Shown: piece by piece, positions 17,233 to 25,750 of the stretch
Numbering within the stretch: position 1 is the stretch's first letter
Layout: each line of letters begins with the position of its first letter
Assembly (NCBI GenBank): GCA_012518615.1
Contig: JAAYRU010000012.1
Location: 1-58,508, forward strand
Direction: 5' to 3'
Source: Christensenellaceae bacterium
GTDB taxonomy: Bacteria > Bacillota > Clostridia > Christensenellales > Aristaeellaceae
Length of the DNA: 58,508 nucleotides
Translations under genes and position numbers: made by a program
The notes under the pieces: generated by a model
Databases searched by the model: none
What the model was told of the DNA's origin: nothing
Seen by the model: only the letters and a program-made list of their open reading frames with translations

Positions 17233-17297
17233 CAATCTAATTAGACGCTTAACTAATTAAATTGTAGCAAAAAGAATCGATTAGGTCAACACCTAAT
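17233..17297 (-). promoter_or_regulatory. ArsR operon promoter with two palindromic operators
   Basis: On the minus strand TTGACC (17289-17284), 17-base spacer, TACAAT (17266-17261). Operator 1 is a 12-bp inverted repeat with one mismatch, CAATCTAATTAG at 17233-17244 and CTAATTAAATTG at 17253-17264, covering the -10. Operator 2 is ATTAGGT-caac-ACCTAAT (17280-17297), covering the -35. The ATTAG half-site is common to both. Confidence 0.75.
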
Positions 17298-17494
17298 TAA
17301 ATGTCGATAAAATATAAGTTTTATATACCTTTTTCTGCTTAACTAAACATGAGCTATTCTTGCATATATGCTGAAATTTAACTTTTCAAGCACCTTTTAA
17401 TAATCATTTGTTTTTTATATGTACAAAGAGCAGGAAAGCTCAATTTTACTGTTATTTAAGCGGTAACAAACAAAAACCCAAAACATCTCTTTGG

Positions 17495-17523
17495 TTGACA
17501 AGGAATATCCTTCCTGTTATCAT
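17495..17523 (+). promoter_or_regulatory. Strong promoter of the thiazoline-hydrolase/Liv/Dha operon
   Basis: TTGACA (17495-17500), 17-base spacer, TATCAT (17518-17523). A near-palindrome AAGGAATATCCTT overlaps the spacer and could bind a regulator. The transcript would have a leader of about 130 bases. Confidence 0.65.
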
Positions 17524-17543
17524 GTTAAGCACTAAGTAATATT

Positions 17544-17572
17544 CTGGCGAGGGTCGCCTTCGTTTTTAATTT
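17544..17572 (+). promoter_or_regulatory. Leader hairpin followed by a T-run (possible attenuator)
   Basis: GGCGA-ggg-TCGCC followed by TTCGTTTTT in the leader of the long operon, between the promoter and the first gene. A second small hairpin (AATGCA-tgttcg-TGCATT) lies near 17621, just before the ribosome binding site. I recognise no known riboswitch. Confidence 0.3.
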
Positions 17573-17658
17573 GTAAGATTTCAATTATGCGTATCCGTCT
17601 TTTGTTTTAAGGTATAAATAATGCATGTTCGTGCATTGAAAAATATAGGAGGAATAGA

Positions 17659-18156
17659 ATGATTACAAACAACGCAAACCCTGTAGCTGAAATTGTGGAC
17701 GTAAACCGTGCGCAAATTGAGCACCGCGCCACTTGGATGGGGCTTATCTACGATGAAATGGTAAAGGCCGGCATAGATGCCGAACCCATACTGCGCCGCG
17801 CCATTTTCCGTACTGGCAAAATCCATGGTGAAAAATTTAAGTCGCAGTGTCCTGACCCGAGCAACTGTACCGACTTTAAAAACGCCTTCTTGGGCGACGA
17901 AAGCGCTGTGGGCCCTCAGTCTTTCAACATGAAGAACATTGAGTCTGATTACGACAATGTAACGGTAAACTTCAACTATTGCGCGCTTGTGTCCGCCTGG
18001 CAGAAGCTTGGTTTTGATGACGAAACCTGCGCCCTGTTGTGCGATATAGCCATGGACGGCGACAGGGGTATTGCCGAAGCCATGGGGCTTAAGCTGGACC
18101 TTAGCAAGACTATAGCACAGGGCGATAAAACCTGCGATTTACATTTCCACAAATAA
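17659..18156 (+). CDS. L-2-amino-thiazoline-4-carboxylic acid hydrolase family protein
   Basis: 165 residues. The family pattern is clear: FNYCALVSAWQKLGF near residues 112-126, then ALLCDIAMDGDRGIAEAMGLKL, ending GDKTCDLHF. Named members hydrolyse L-2-amino-thiazoline-4-carboxylate toward cysteine, but most family members have no tested function. Six cysteines are present, including CPDPSNC near residues 62-68. GGAGGAATAG precedes the ATG. As first gene of a transporter/kinase operon it may hydrolyse a ring or amide in the imported compound; that is inference. Confidence 0.75.
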   Translation: MITNNANPVAEIVDVNRAQIEHRATWMGLIYDEMVKAGIDAEPILRRAIFRTGKIHGEKFKSQCPDPSNCTDFKNAFLGDESAVGPQSFNMKNIESDYDNVTVNFNYCALVSAWQKLGFDDETCALLCDIAMDGDRGIAEAMGLKLDLSKTIAQGDKTCDLHFHK

Positions 18157-18177
18157 AAAAATATAGAGGAGGATATT

Positions 18178-19320
18178 ATGAAAAAGTTTGTATCTTTACT
18201 GCTGGTGATGGTGCTAGCGCTATCCCTAACTGTGCTGCCCGTATCCGTACAGGGCAAGGGCGTAATTAAGCTTGGCGGTCTTGCTCCCTTAACAGGCAAC
18301 TATGCCGAGTATGGAAAAGGCTTCCAAGTTGGCTGGCAGATGGCCATTGATGAAATCAACGCCGGCGGCGGCGCAAATGGTTATATGCTAGAGATTGATG
18401 TAAAAGACACCCAAGGCGACACCGTCGTTTCCTCTACCATGGCAACCGCTTTCGCTGAGGATGATGACGTTTTGGCAATACTTGGCGACTTTACTTCCGG
18501 TTCCTGTAAAGCCAATGCTTCCATAGTAGACCGCTATGGTATCGTCCAGCTATCTCCTACAGCTTCAGCTCCTGACTATGCAGGCATGAGCCCCTTCTGC
18601 TTCTCCATAATGGGCAGGCAGGACGGCGAAGCTCCTTACCTAGCAACATATGTGCTTAAGAAGTACCTAGGCGTTGACAAGGTTGCGGTTATACGCGTAG
18701 ATAGTGACTGGGGTCTTGCATGCTTTGAAAACTTCAAGGCTCAGGCAGATATCGAAGGTCTGGAAGTAACAGAAGAAAAATATAAGTCCGATGAAACTGA
18801 TTTTAGCTCAATAATCACCAAGGCGAAATTGGGCGATCCTGATGTGCTGGTAGTAATGGACCAAGGCGCAGCTGTTTCTGCTATATTCAACGCGGCTGAC
18901 GCTGCTGGCTGGGATGTAAAGCATGTGGCTTTAGGACCGGGTACTTCAGAGCAGGTAGTAAGCCAGCTTATGACTCCCGATAACATTATCGTTACCTCAC
19001 CCTTCTTCTTTGACCCTGAAAATGAAGAGCTCACCAAGTGGAAGGAAGAGTTCACAAGTAAAGCGGGCTTTGAACCCACCGTACACCCTGCCTGTGCATA
19101 TGACACGATGTATCTTATAAAGACTGCCATTGAAAACATAGGCGATGGCAAGGTCACCCGCGATGCTATACGCGCTGCCCTACAAGATTTGGAAATGCAG
19201 GGTATAACCGGCCGCATAAAATTTGAACCTGCAGGTGATATTCAGCGTGACTATATGATTTGCGGTGTTGAAGGCGGCGAGTGGTTGGTACTTAAAGGCT
19301 TTGACTACGTAAACGAATAA
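18178..19320 (+). CDS. LivJ/LivK-like ABC substrate-binding protein
   Basis: 380 residues: signal peptide (1-25, cleavage near VQG-K) and a Peripla_BP_6 type periplasmic fold starting GVIKLGGLAPLTGNYAEYG. The ligand loop GDFTSGSCKAN and the SPTASAP segment match the branched-chain amino acid binding family, but such proteins also bind aromatic acids, amides and other small ligands. No lipobox cysteine is visible. AGAGGAGG precedes the ATG, 21 bases after the previous stop. A strong hairpin after the stop separates it from the permease genes, probably setting its expression higher. Confidence 0.88.
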   Translation: MKKFVSLLLVMVLALSLTVLPVSVQGKGVIKLGGLAPLTGNYAEYGKGFQVGWQMAIDEINAGGGANGYMLEIDVKDTQGDTVVSSTMATAFAEDDDVLAILGDFTSGSCKANASIVDRYGIVQLSPTASAPDYAGMSPFCFSIMGRQDGEAPYLATYVLKKYLGVDKVAVIRVDSDWGLACFENFKAQADIEGLEVTEEKYKSDETDFSSIITKAKLGDPDVLVVMDQGAAVSAIFNAADAAGWDVKHVALGPGTSEQVVSQLMTPDNIIVTSPFFFDPENEELTKWKEEFTSKAGFEPTVHPACAYDTMYLIKTAIENIGDGKVTRDAIRAALQDLEMQGITGRIKFEPAGDIQRDYMICGVEGGEWLVLKGFDYVNE

Positions 19321-19356
19321 TAGCTTTTTCCGCAACAGCGGTATAGTTTAACCGAT

Positions 19357-19384
19357 AAGCGGGGCGGAATGTTCCGCCCCGCTT
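19357..19384 (+). terminator. Strong GC hairpin after the LivJ-like gene
   Basis: A perfect 12-bp stem, AAGCGGGGCGGA / TCCGCCCCGCTT, with a four-base loop, followed by a short T-rich run. It lies 37 bases after the binding protein gene and before livH, so it probably acts as a partial terminator or 3' mRNA stabiliser. Confidence 0.7.
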
Positions 19385-19401
19385 TCAATTGATATGGCGT
19401 A

Positions 19402-19561
19402 ATACTATGTTGCTTTTAGAGGGGCGATTTTATTGCAGCGGTTTTTTCGGTTTGGCTAAGCATTGTGAAGGAGGCATAGTGAACCCTATGCTGACTGAAT
19501 AAGGCAAAGCAAAAATGGAAAAGACGCACAAGAAAACGCTGAGTTAAAGGCAACATAGTAT
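19402..19561 (+). mobile_element. MITE-like repeat, copy B (diverged subfamily, 160 bp)
   Basis: Bounded by ATACTATGTTGC and its inverse GCAACATAGTAT. The interior aligns with copies A, C and D (TTTTTTCGGTTTGGCTAAGC, then GGAGGCATAGTG, CTATGCTGACTGA and AGGCAAAGCAAA), but the terminal sequences differ, so it is a second subfamily. It sits inside the transport operon, between the binding protein and livH. Confidence 0.65.
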
Positions 19562-19586
19562 AAACAAGCGCTATTAAGGAGGGTGC

Positions 19587-20477
19587 ATGGAGTATTTTCT
19601 CAATCAGCTGGTGAACGGTCTGTGCCAAGGCGCCATATACGCACTTATGGCTATAGGGTATTCCGTAATAGTTGGTGTGGTAGGCATGGTAACATTTGCC
19701 TATGGCGAAATCATGATGATAGGAGCATTCGGCGCCTACTATGTTTTCCAATTCGTGGGTATTAATCTGCCTATAGCGCTGCTTGCGGCTTTTGCAAGCT
19801 CCTTTCTGTTGGGCATAATAGTGTACAAGCTATGTTATGAGCGTTTTTTCAATGCCCCGCGCCATATTTCGCTACTTTGTACTATAGGTTTTAGTATGCT
19901 TATAAAAAATCTGGTGCAGATTGTATTTGGCCCTGAAACCAAACCTGTGCTAAATATTATTGATAACCGTACATTTAATATACCTCTTGGCGGCGCAATA
20001 TCTATAGACTTAAAATTGCTGCAAATAGTGGTAATGATACTGGTAGTAGTGCTTGCTGTTACGCTCACTCTGTTCTTTAACCGCACTAGGGCGGGAGTAG
20101 CTCTAAGGGCGGTAAGCCAAAATAAGGACGCGGCGTATCTTATGGGTATAAACGTTAAGCGCACCGCCATGCTGGGCAACTGTATAGGTTGCGGCTTTGG
20201 CGGCATTGCGGGTATACTGCTTGCAATTTACTATTATTCGATATCCACCACCACATGGGGAGGTTTCAGCATGAAGGCTTTCGCCGCTTCGGTATTAGGC
20301 GGGCTGGTGGATTTACGCATGTCGGCGCTTGGCGGGTTATGTATAGGTATTGTAGAGAATCTAGGTATAACTATATCTTCTGCCACATTCCGTGATGTGT
20401 TTGCCTTTGGCTTCCTTATTATCATGCTGGTTTTAAGACCTCAAGGCTTTGCAAGCAAGAAAGGTAACAGGGTATGA
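19587..20477 (+). CDS. livH: LivH-type ABC permease
   Basis: 296 residues with about eight membrane helices. The N-terminus LVNGLCQGAIYALMAIGYSVIVGVVGM is characteristic of LivH permeases. The conserved cytoplasmic loop (GVALRAVSQNKDAAYLMGIN) that contacts the ATPase is present near residues 172-191. GGAGGG precedes the ATG, which lies 25 bases after the MITE-like copy B. It ends by overlapping livM with ATGA. Confidence 0.9.
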   Translation: MEYFLNQLVNGLCQGAIYALMAIGYSVIVGVVGMVTFAYGEIMMIGAFGAYYVFQFVGINLPIALLAAFASSFLLGIIVYKLCYERFFNAPRHISLLCTIGFSMLIKNLVQIVFGPETKPVLNIIDNRTFNIPLGGAISIDLKLLQIVVMILVVVLAVTLTLFFNRTRAGVALRAVSQNKDAAYLMGINVKRTAMLGNCIGCGFGGIAGILLAIYYYSISTTTWGGFSMKAFAASVLGGLVDLRMSALGGLCIGIVENLGITISSATFRDVFAFGFLIIMLVLRPQGFASKKGNRV

Positions 20478-21481
20478 GTAAAGTAAAGGAATTATTTAAC
20501 AAATATCAGGTGTTGGCATATATTGTGCTGCTGGCATTGCTTTGCGTTGTACCCTTTGCGCTGCCAAAGGCAGTGTATGTGCGCTACGCTTGTAATATAT
20601 TAATGTATGCTACCTTGGCGGGTTCCCTCAATATTATTAACGGCTACTCGGGGCAGACATGCCTAGGGCAGGCGGGCTTCTTCGCCATAGGCGCATATAC
20701 TATGGGGGCTTTATCTACTAAATTCGGCATAAGCTTCTGGTTGCTTTTGCCCTTAGCGGGCATACTTGCTGCTTTTGTGGGCTTCCTAGTGTCGCTTCCA
20801 ACTTTAAAACTTAAGGGTATATATCTATCCATAGTTACCTTAGGCGCGTCGGAGATTATACGCATAATCGCCCAAACTTGGACACCCGTAACGGGCGGCG
20901 CTATGGGTATAAAACAGATTCCCTATCCCGAGATGTTCGGTCTTGATACCTTTAGACCCAAGTACTATTATTTTATTTTCTTGTTTATTGGCGTTATATT
21001 TCTATTCGTCACAAAGAGGGTTTTGCAATCCCGTGTAGGTCGCGCATGGATTTCAATAAGGGAAGATGAAATTGCCGCGAAATCCCTAGGGGTGCAGACG
21101 AGCTTCTACAAATCCCTCAACTTTATGTACGGTGCTTTTTGGGCGGGGGTAGTTGGCTGCGCCTATGCGCCATTTGTAAACTATATTGAGGCATCTCAGT
21201 TTTCCACTGATACGGGCTTTAATGTTCTTGCGATGATAGTTATAGGCGGCCAAGGTACGCTTATAGGGCCAATAGTGGGCAGCACCATAGTTACCCTGCT
21301 TACTGAATCCCTCCGCTTTTTGGAGAGCTGGCGCTATGTAATATACGCAGTGCTTATTATCGCCATGATGTGGCTGCGTCCGCAGGGCATTGCCGGCGCT
21401 TCGCGTTCCATATTAGCTGGAGGCAAAATCAAGCGCAAGAAGCAAGCGGCAGGCGCAGAAGGGGGTGCGACAAATGGCTGA
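20474..21481 (+). CDS. livM: LivM-type ABC permease
   Basis: 335 residues, about ten membrane helices. The family blocks SLNIINGYSGQTCLGQAGFFAIGAY and GRAWISIREDEIAAKSLGV (ATPase-contact loop) are present. The C-terminal 20 residues are basic and cytoplasmic (KIKRKKQAAGAEGGATNG). The start codon overlaps livH and the stop overlaps livG by eight bases, so the proteins are translationally coupled. Confidence 0.9.
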   Translation: MSKVKELFNKYQVLAYIVLLALLCVVPFALPKAVYVRYACNILMYATLAGSLNIINGYSGQTCLGQAGFFAIGAYTMGALSTKFGISFWLLLPLAGILAAFVGFLVSLPTLKLKGIYLSIVTLGASEIIRIIAQTWTPVTGGAMGIKQIPYPEMFGLDTFRPKYYYFIFLFIGVIFLFVTKRVLQSRVGRAWISIREDEIAAKSLGVQTSFYKSLNFMYGAFWAGVVGCAYAPFVNYIEASQFSTDTGFNVLAMIVIGGQGTLIGPIVGSTIVTLLTESLRFLESWRYVIYAVLIIAMMWLRPQGIAGASRSILAGGKIKRKKQAAGAEGGATNG

Positions 21482-22271
21482 TACCAGAACACCATTGCTT
21501 GAGGCTAAGGGCATATGCAAATATTTTGGAGGCCTTAAAGCCGTAGAAGAAGTAGACATGCAGATTATGCAGGGAGAGATTTTCGGTATTATAGGTCCCA
21601 ATGGAGCGGGCAAAACCACTTTCTTTAACGTGTGTACTGGCATATACCCGCCCACTAAAGGGAAAATATATTTTGAAGGCGAAGATATAACTGGTATAAG
21701 CCCTGAGAAGGCTGCGCAGAAACGCATTGCCCGTACCTTTCAAAATTTGCAGCTGTTTAAATTTATGACGGTGCTGGATAATGTGAAAATAGGCTGTCAT
21801 ATAAAGACAAGCTCCAATTTGTTTGACGCAGTTGTGCGCACAAAAAAATATCACCGCGATGAGGAATACGCTATAGAAAAAAGCCTAGATATCCTGCGCA
21901 GTATTGACCTATATGAATATAGGGACACTATGGCGGGTAATCTTTCTTACGGTATGCAGCGCAAGGTGGAAATCGCCCGCGCGCTTGCGCTAGACCCTAA
22001 AATACTTTTGCTTGATGAGCCTGCTGCAGGCATGAACCCGCCTGAAACCCGCTCGCTTATGGAATTTATAAAGATGCTAAACCAAGAAGGGTACACCATT
22101 ACCGTAATTGAGCATGATATGAAGTTTGTAATGAACTCCTGTAGCCGAATACTTGTGCTAAACTTCGGCGAAAAAATATTTGAAGGAACGCCTGATGAGG
22201 TAAAGGTAAATCAGGAAGTGCAGAGTGCGTATTTTGGGCGCGGCTTAGTTGCGGGGGAGGCGCTTAAATGA
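21474..22271 (+). CDS. livG: LivG-type ABC ATPase
   Basis: 265 residues from the ATG at 21474, preferred to an in-frame ATG nine bases earlier because AGGGGGTG is correctly spaced before it. Walker A GPNGAGKTTF, signature LSYGMQRKVEIARAL, Walker B ILLLDEPAAGMNPPE and the H-loop in VIEHDM are all intact. It works as heterodimer with LivF on the cytoplasmic side. It overlaps livM and livF. Confidence 0.92.
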   Translation: MADTRTPLLEAKGICKYFGGLKAVEEVDMQIMQGEIFGIIGPNGAGKTTFFNVCTGIYPPTKGKIYFEGEDITGISPEKAAQKRIARTFQNLQLFKFMTVLDNVKIGCHIKTSSNLFDAVVRTKKYHRDEEYAIEKSLDILRSIDLYEYRDTMAGNLSYGMQRKVEIARALALDPKILLLDEPAAGMNPPETRSLMEFIKMLNQEGYTITVIEHDMKFVMNSCSRILVLNFGEKIFEGTPDEVKVNQEVQSAYFGRGLVAGEALK

Positions 22272-22987
22272 AAGAATTGTTAAAGGTAGAAAACCTCACG
22301 GTATATTATGGCTATGTTTCCGCTCTACAAAAGGTAAGCATACTGGTAAACGAGGGGGAGATTATCACCCTTATAGGTGGCAATGGCGCGGGTAAAACCA
22401 CCACGCTTATGTCTATATCCAACCTAGTGGAAAAGGCGGAGGGGCGCATAACTTTCAAAGGGCAGGATATAACCAACATGGCGCCCGATAAGATTGTAAA
22501 ACTTGGCATAAGCCATGTGCCTGAGGGGCGAAAAATATTCCCCCAATTAACCGTGTATGAAAACCTAATTGCCGGCACATTCGGCAGACCCGGCATGAGC
22601 AAGGATAGAGTCCAGCAGCTTATGGAGCAGAGTTTTGCACTATTCCCAAGGCTTAAGGAGCGCACCAAGCAAGCGGGCGGCAGTCTATCAGGCGGAGAGC
22701 AGCAGATGCTTGCAATCGCAAGGGGTTTGATGATGGAGCCTGCATTGATTATGCTTGACGAGCCTTCACTAGGTCTTGCCCCCATAATTGTGGAGGAGAT
22801 TTTTGACTTAATTCTACGCATACGGGAAACCGGCACTACTGTTCTTCTTATAGAGCAGAACGCTTCTATGGCGCTATCCATAGCGGATAGGGGTTACGTG
22901 CTTGAAACAGGTCATATGACATTGACAGGTACAGGCAAGGAACTCTCTGTAAATGAAGATGTAAAAAAGGCATATCTTGGGGCTTAG
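22268..22987 (+). CDS. livF: LivF-type ABC ATPase
   Basis: 239 residues, typical for LivF. Walker A GGNGAGKTTT, signature LSGGEQQMLAIAR, Walker B LIMLDEPSLGLAP and the EQN switch in LLIEQNASMAL are intact. The start overlaps livG by ATGA. The SDR gene begins nine bases after the stop, so the transporter and the enzymes that follow are one transcription unit. Confidence 0.92.
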   Translation: MKELLKVENLTVYYGYVSALQKVSILVNEGEIITLIGGNGAGKTTTLMSISNLVEKAEGRITFKGQDITNMAPDKIVKLGISHVPEGRKIFPQLTVYENLIAGTFGRPGMSKDRVQQLMEQSFALFPRLKERTKQAGGSLSGGEQQMLAIARGLMMEPALIMLDEPSLGLAPIIVEEIFDLILRIRETGTTVLLIEQNASMALSIADRGYVLETGHMTLTGTGKELSVNEDVKKAYLGA

Positions 22988-22996
22988 GGCAGAAAT

Positions 22997-23776
22997 ATGG
23001 AACTGGGTTTACGTGGCAAAACAGCGGTAGTTACAGGAGGAAGCCGAGGCATAGGGTTTGAAACGGCAAGGGCTTTCCTGCAAGAGGGCGCAAATGTTGC
23101 CATATGCGGGCGAGATACAATAGCTTTAGATGAAGCGCGAGAAAAATTATCCCCCTTAGGGAATGTACTTGCTATAAAGGCGGATGCTACAAGCCGAGTG
23201 GATATGGAGCGTTTCGCCCTTAAAACAGCTCAACATTTTGGGGGTCTCTACTGCTGGGTAAACAATGTAGGCGCAAGCATAAAAAGAGCGGGCGAGCAGT
23301 ATACCCCTGAAGAAATACGAAAAACTGTTGCAGTATGTTTTGAATCCGCTGTGTATGGCTGTCAGTCTGCTTTTAAATATATGAAGGATACGGGCGGCGC
23401 TATTGTAAATGTGTCTTCTCTAGCGGCGCGCTGCGGCACGGCGGGACGCAGCACTCTATACGGACCTCTTAAAGCCGCTGTTCGGGAACTTGCGGTAATG
23501 TTCGCTGCGGAATACGCAGCATATAATATCCGTGTAAATACGGTGCTGCCGGGTTTTACCATGACCCCGACTGTGGAGCGCACTATTTCCTCTGAGGAGC
23601 TAGCCTACAACGAAGAGGGTACATTATTGCGCCGTATGGCAAAGCCGGAGGAAATAGCTTGGCCGATAGTATTCCTGTGCTCCAACAAGGCTTCTTATAT
23701 AACCGCTACTTCCCTTGAGGTATCGGGCGGGCGCAGTGTTGTGCTTAATCCCGGCTTTTCATACGGGGAAGATTGA
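22997..23776 (+). CDS. Short-chain dehydrogenase/reductase (SDR)
   Basis: 259 residues, classical SDR. The NAD(P)-binding TGGSRGIG is at residues 13-20, with an NNVGA motif (usual NNAG) near 91-95. The catalytic Ser (in VSSLAAR) and YxxxK (in LYGPLKAA) follow near residues 140-158. The C-terminal YITATSLEVSGG strand is standard. It interconverts an alcohol and a ketone. Between a Liv importer and DhaKL it probably oxidises or reduces the imported compound so that the kinase can act; the substrate is unknown. Confidence 0.9.
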   Translation: MELGLRGKTAVVTGGSRGIGFETARAFLQEGANVAICGRDTIALDEAREKLSPLGNVLAIKADATSRVDMERFALKTAQHFGGLYCWVNNVGASIKRAGEQYTPEEIRKTVAVCFESAVYGCQSAFKYMKDTGGAIVNVSSLAARCGTAGRSTLYGPLKAAVRELAVMFAAEYAAYNIRVNTVLPGFTMTPTVERTISSEELAYNEEGTLLRRMAKPEEIAWPIVFLCSNKASYITATSLEVSGGRSVVLNPGFSYGED

Positions 23777-23828
23777 TATTATTTAGTTATTTCTATGAAA
23801 TATAACAAAAAGAAAAAGGAGGAATGAC

Positions 23829-24839
23829 ATGAAAAAGGTAATTAATAAACCGGAGAACTTTGTAGACGAAATGATGGAGGGTATAATCGCCGCCTATGGG
23901 GACAGAGTGGGCTTGCTCAATGGAGATAAGCGTATACTGCTGTCCAAATACCCTGTCAAAGATGATAAAGTGGGCATAGTTACAGCCGGAGGCAGCGGTC
24001 ATCTGCCTGTATTCCTAGGCTATGTAGGCGATGGGTTGCTGGATGGCTGTGCTGTTGGTAATGTGTTTGCATCTCCCTCAGCCCAGAGGATGGCAGATAT
24101 GATTAAGGCATGTGATAGGGGCAGGGGAGTATTGTGTCTGTATGGCAACTATGGCGGCGATAATATGAACTTTGACATGGCATGTGAAATGGTGGAGATG
24201 GAAGATGACATTGAAACTATGACAGTGCGCGTTAAAGATGATGTGGCTTCCGCCCCTAAGGAAAATAAGGACAAGCGGCGCGGTGTTGCAGGTATGGTGT
24301 ATGCCTTTAAGGTAGCGGGCGCAGCTGCTAAGGAAGGTAGGGACTTAAAGGGAGTTGCCGCTGCAGCGCAAAAAGCGCTTGATAATATCCGCACCATGGG
24401 CGTGGCGTTATCCCCCTGTATAGTGCCGGAAGTTGGCAAACCCACCTTCAGCATAGAGGAAAACGAGATTGAAATCGGCATGGGTATACATGGCGAACCC
24501 GGCATTGAAGTGCGCGAAATGATGACTGCGGATGACATCGCCGACCTGCTGCTTGAAAAGATTTTAGACGATATGCCTGTAAACAAAGGAGACAGGGTAT
24601 CAGTTATGGTAAACGGTCTTGGCGCAACTCCCAAGGAAGAGCTGCTTATTGTATATCGCCGCTTAGCGCAGGTGCTTACAGAAAAGGGCGTAGAACTTGT
24701 AATGCCCCATATTGGAGAGTACGCTACTTCAATGGAAATGGCGGGACTATCCGTAACTGTTATGCTACTAGATGAAGAACTGGAAGGGCTAATGCGCGCG
24801 CCTGCTACTTCTCCCTTCTATACAAACGAAAACATCTGA
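23829..24839 (+). CDS. dhaK: Dihydroxyacetone kinase subunit DhaK
   Basis: 336 residues, normal length. DhaK covalently binds a short-chain ketose through a histidine. Visible are TAGGSGHLP (H58), the GNYGGDNMNFD block (about 106-116) and the hemiaminal-forming histidine in GIHGEPGIEV (H221). The second position after GGSGH is leucine rather than the glutamate of glycerol-linked DhaK (GGSGHEP), so the substrate may differ from dihydroxyacetone. GGAGG precedes the ATG. DhaL follows 10 bases after the stop. No DhaM or PTS component is in the window, so the phosphate donor is ATP bound by DhaL or a DhaM encoded elsewhere. Confidence 0.9.
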   Translation: MKKVINKPENFVDEMMEGIIAAYGDRVGLLNGDKRILLSKYPVKDDKVGIVTAGGSGHLPVFLGYVGDGLLDGCAVGNVFASPSAQRMADMIKACDRGRGVLCLYGNYGGDNMNFDMACEMVEMEDDIETMTVRVKDDVASAPKENKDKRRGVAGMVYAFKVAGAAAKEGRDLKGVAAAAQKALDNIRTMGVALSPCIVPEVGKPTFSIEENEIEIGMGIHGEPGIEVREMMTADDIADLLLEKILDDMPVNKGDRVSVMVNGLGATPKEELLIVYRRLAQVLTEKGVELVMPHIGEYATSMEMAGLSVTVMLLDEELEGLMRAPATSPFYTNENI

Positions 24840-24849
24840 GGAGAAAGAC

Positions 24850-25485
24850 ATGGTAAATGCTGATAGCCTGCGCCGCGGTATGCGGGAAGTTGCCAATATC
24901 ATGGCGGAAAACAGGCAGTATTTAATAGAACTTGACCAGCGCAATGGAGATGGAGACCTAGGTATATCTATGGCAGATGGTTATGCCGCCGCATCCGCAG
25001 CGCTTGATAATAGCGAGGAAAAAGATTTAGGAAAACTTATGATGGCAGCAGGTAAAGCCTTTAATGAGGCTGCGCCTTCATCTCTAGGCACTATAACCTC
25101 TATGGGCATGATGGGCATGGCAAGGACGCTAAGAGGTAATGAAAGTGTGAACGTTGCCCTGCTGGCTGAGGCGTTTGAGGCGGGCATAAACAGGATTATG
25201 GAAAGAGCAGGCTCAAAGCCCGGTGAAAAGACCATACTTGACGCTCTTGACCCTGCCGCCAAAGCACTAGCCGCTCATGCGGAGGAAGGACTTCTTCCCG
25301 CCCTTGAAGCTGCTTCTATAGCTGCCGCTGAGGGTTCTGAGAGTACCGCCAATATGAAAGCGGTACATGGCAGAGCCGCCTACTATGGAGATAAAACCAT
25401 AGGATTAATTGACGGCGGAGCCGAGGCGGGAAGATTGTTGTTTTTGGCTTTGTATAATGCAGCAAAGAAGCCGAAAGGTGAATAG
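24850..25485 (+). CDS. dhaL: Dihydroxyacetone kinase subunit DhaL
   Basis: 211 residues, the usual DhaL size. The nucleotide/magnesium loop is visible as LDQRNGDGDLGISMADG near residues 29-45, and the family helices PSSLGTITSMGMMGMAR and GSKPGEKTILDAL follow. DhaL holds ADP/ATP and transfers phosphate to the ketone in DhaK. GAGGAGA precedes the ATG. It is the last gene of the operon; the three-hairpin repeat copy 2 follows. Confidence 0.9.
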   Translation: MVNADSLRRGMREVANIMAENRQYLIELDQRNGDGDLGISMADGYAAASAALDNSEEKDLGKLMMAAGKAFNEAAPSSLGTITSMGMMGMARTLRGNESVNVALLAEAFEAGINRIMERAGSKPGEKTILDALDPAAKALAAHAEEGLLPALEAASIAAAEGSESTANMKAVHGRAAYYGDKTIGLIDGGAEAGRLLFLALYNAAKKPKGE

Positions 25486-25499
25486 TGTTACCTTCCGAA

Positions 25500-25608
25500 A
25501 GTCAAAAGGCGTCGCATGACGCCTTTTGATATCCTCGTTTTTCTGCGGAAAAACAAGGGGTAGCATTTTTCTGCGCGCAACCTTCGGTCACACTTGAAAA
25601 ATGAAGGT
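25500..25608 (+). repeat. Three-hairpin intergenic repeat, copy 2
   Basis: Same architecture as 7061-7170: a 12-bp stem (25502-25513 with 25518-25529, loop GCAT), a second stem (25533-25543 with 25548-25558, one mismatch), then the identical 47-base block at 25562-25608. It follows the dhaL stop by 15 bases, as copy 1 follows the EF-G-like gene. Confidence 0.7.
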
Positions 25609-25653
25609 GGCAGATTTTCTCCCGAAAAAATCGTTACAACAAAATCGTTGCTC

Positions 25654-25670
25654 TAAAAGCAACATAGTAT
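25654..25670 (+). repeat. Solo terminal repeat of the MITE-B subfamily
   Basis: TAAAAGCAACATAGTAT closely matches the right end of copy B (19402-19561), with one difference. No left end or interior is found nearby, so it is a remnant or a recombination scar. Confidence 0.45.
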
Positions 25671-25750
25671 AAGACATGAACCAACATAAAAACTCAATCT
25701 TTTATTTTTATATTATAGTATACACAATCAGCCTAGTCACAAGGCTTATC

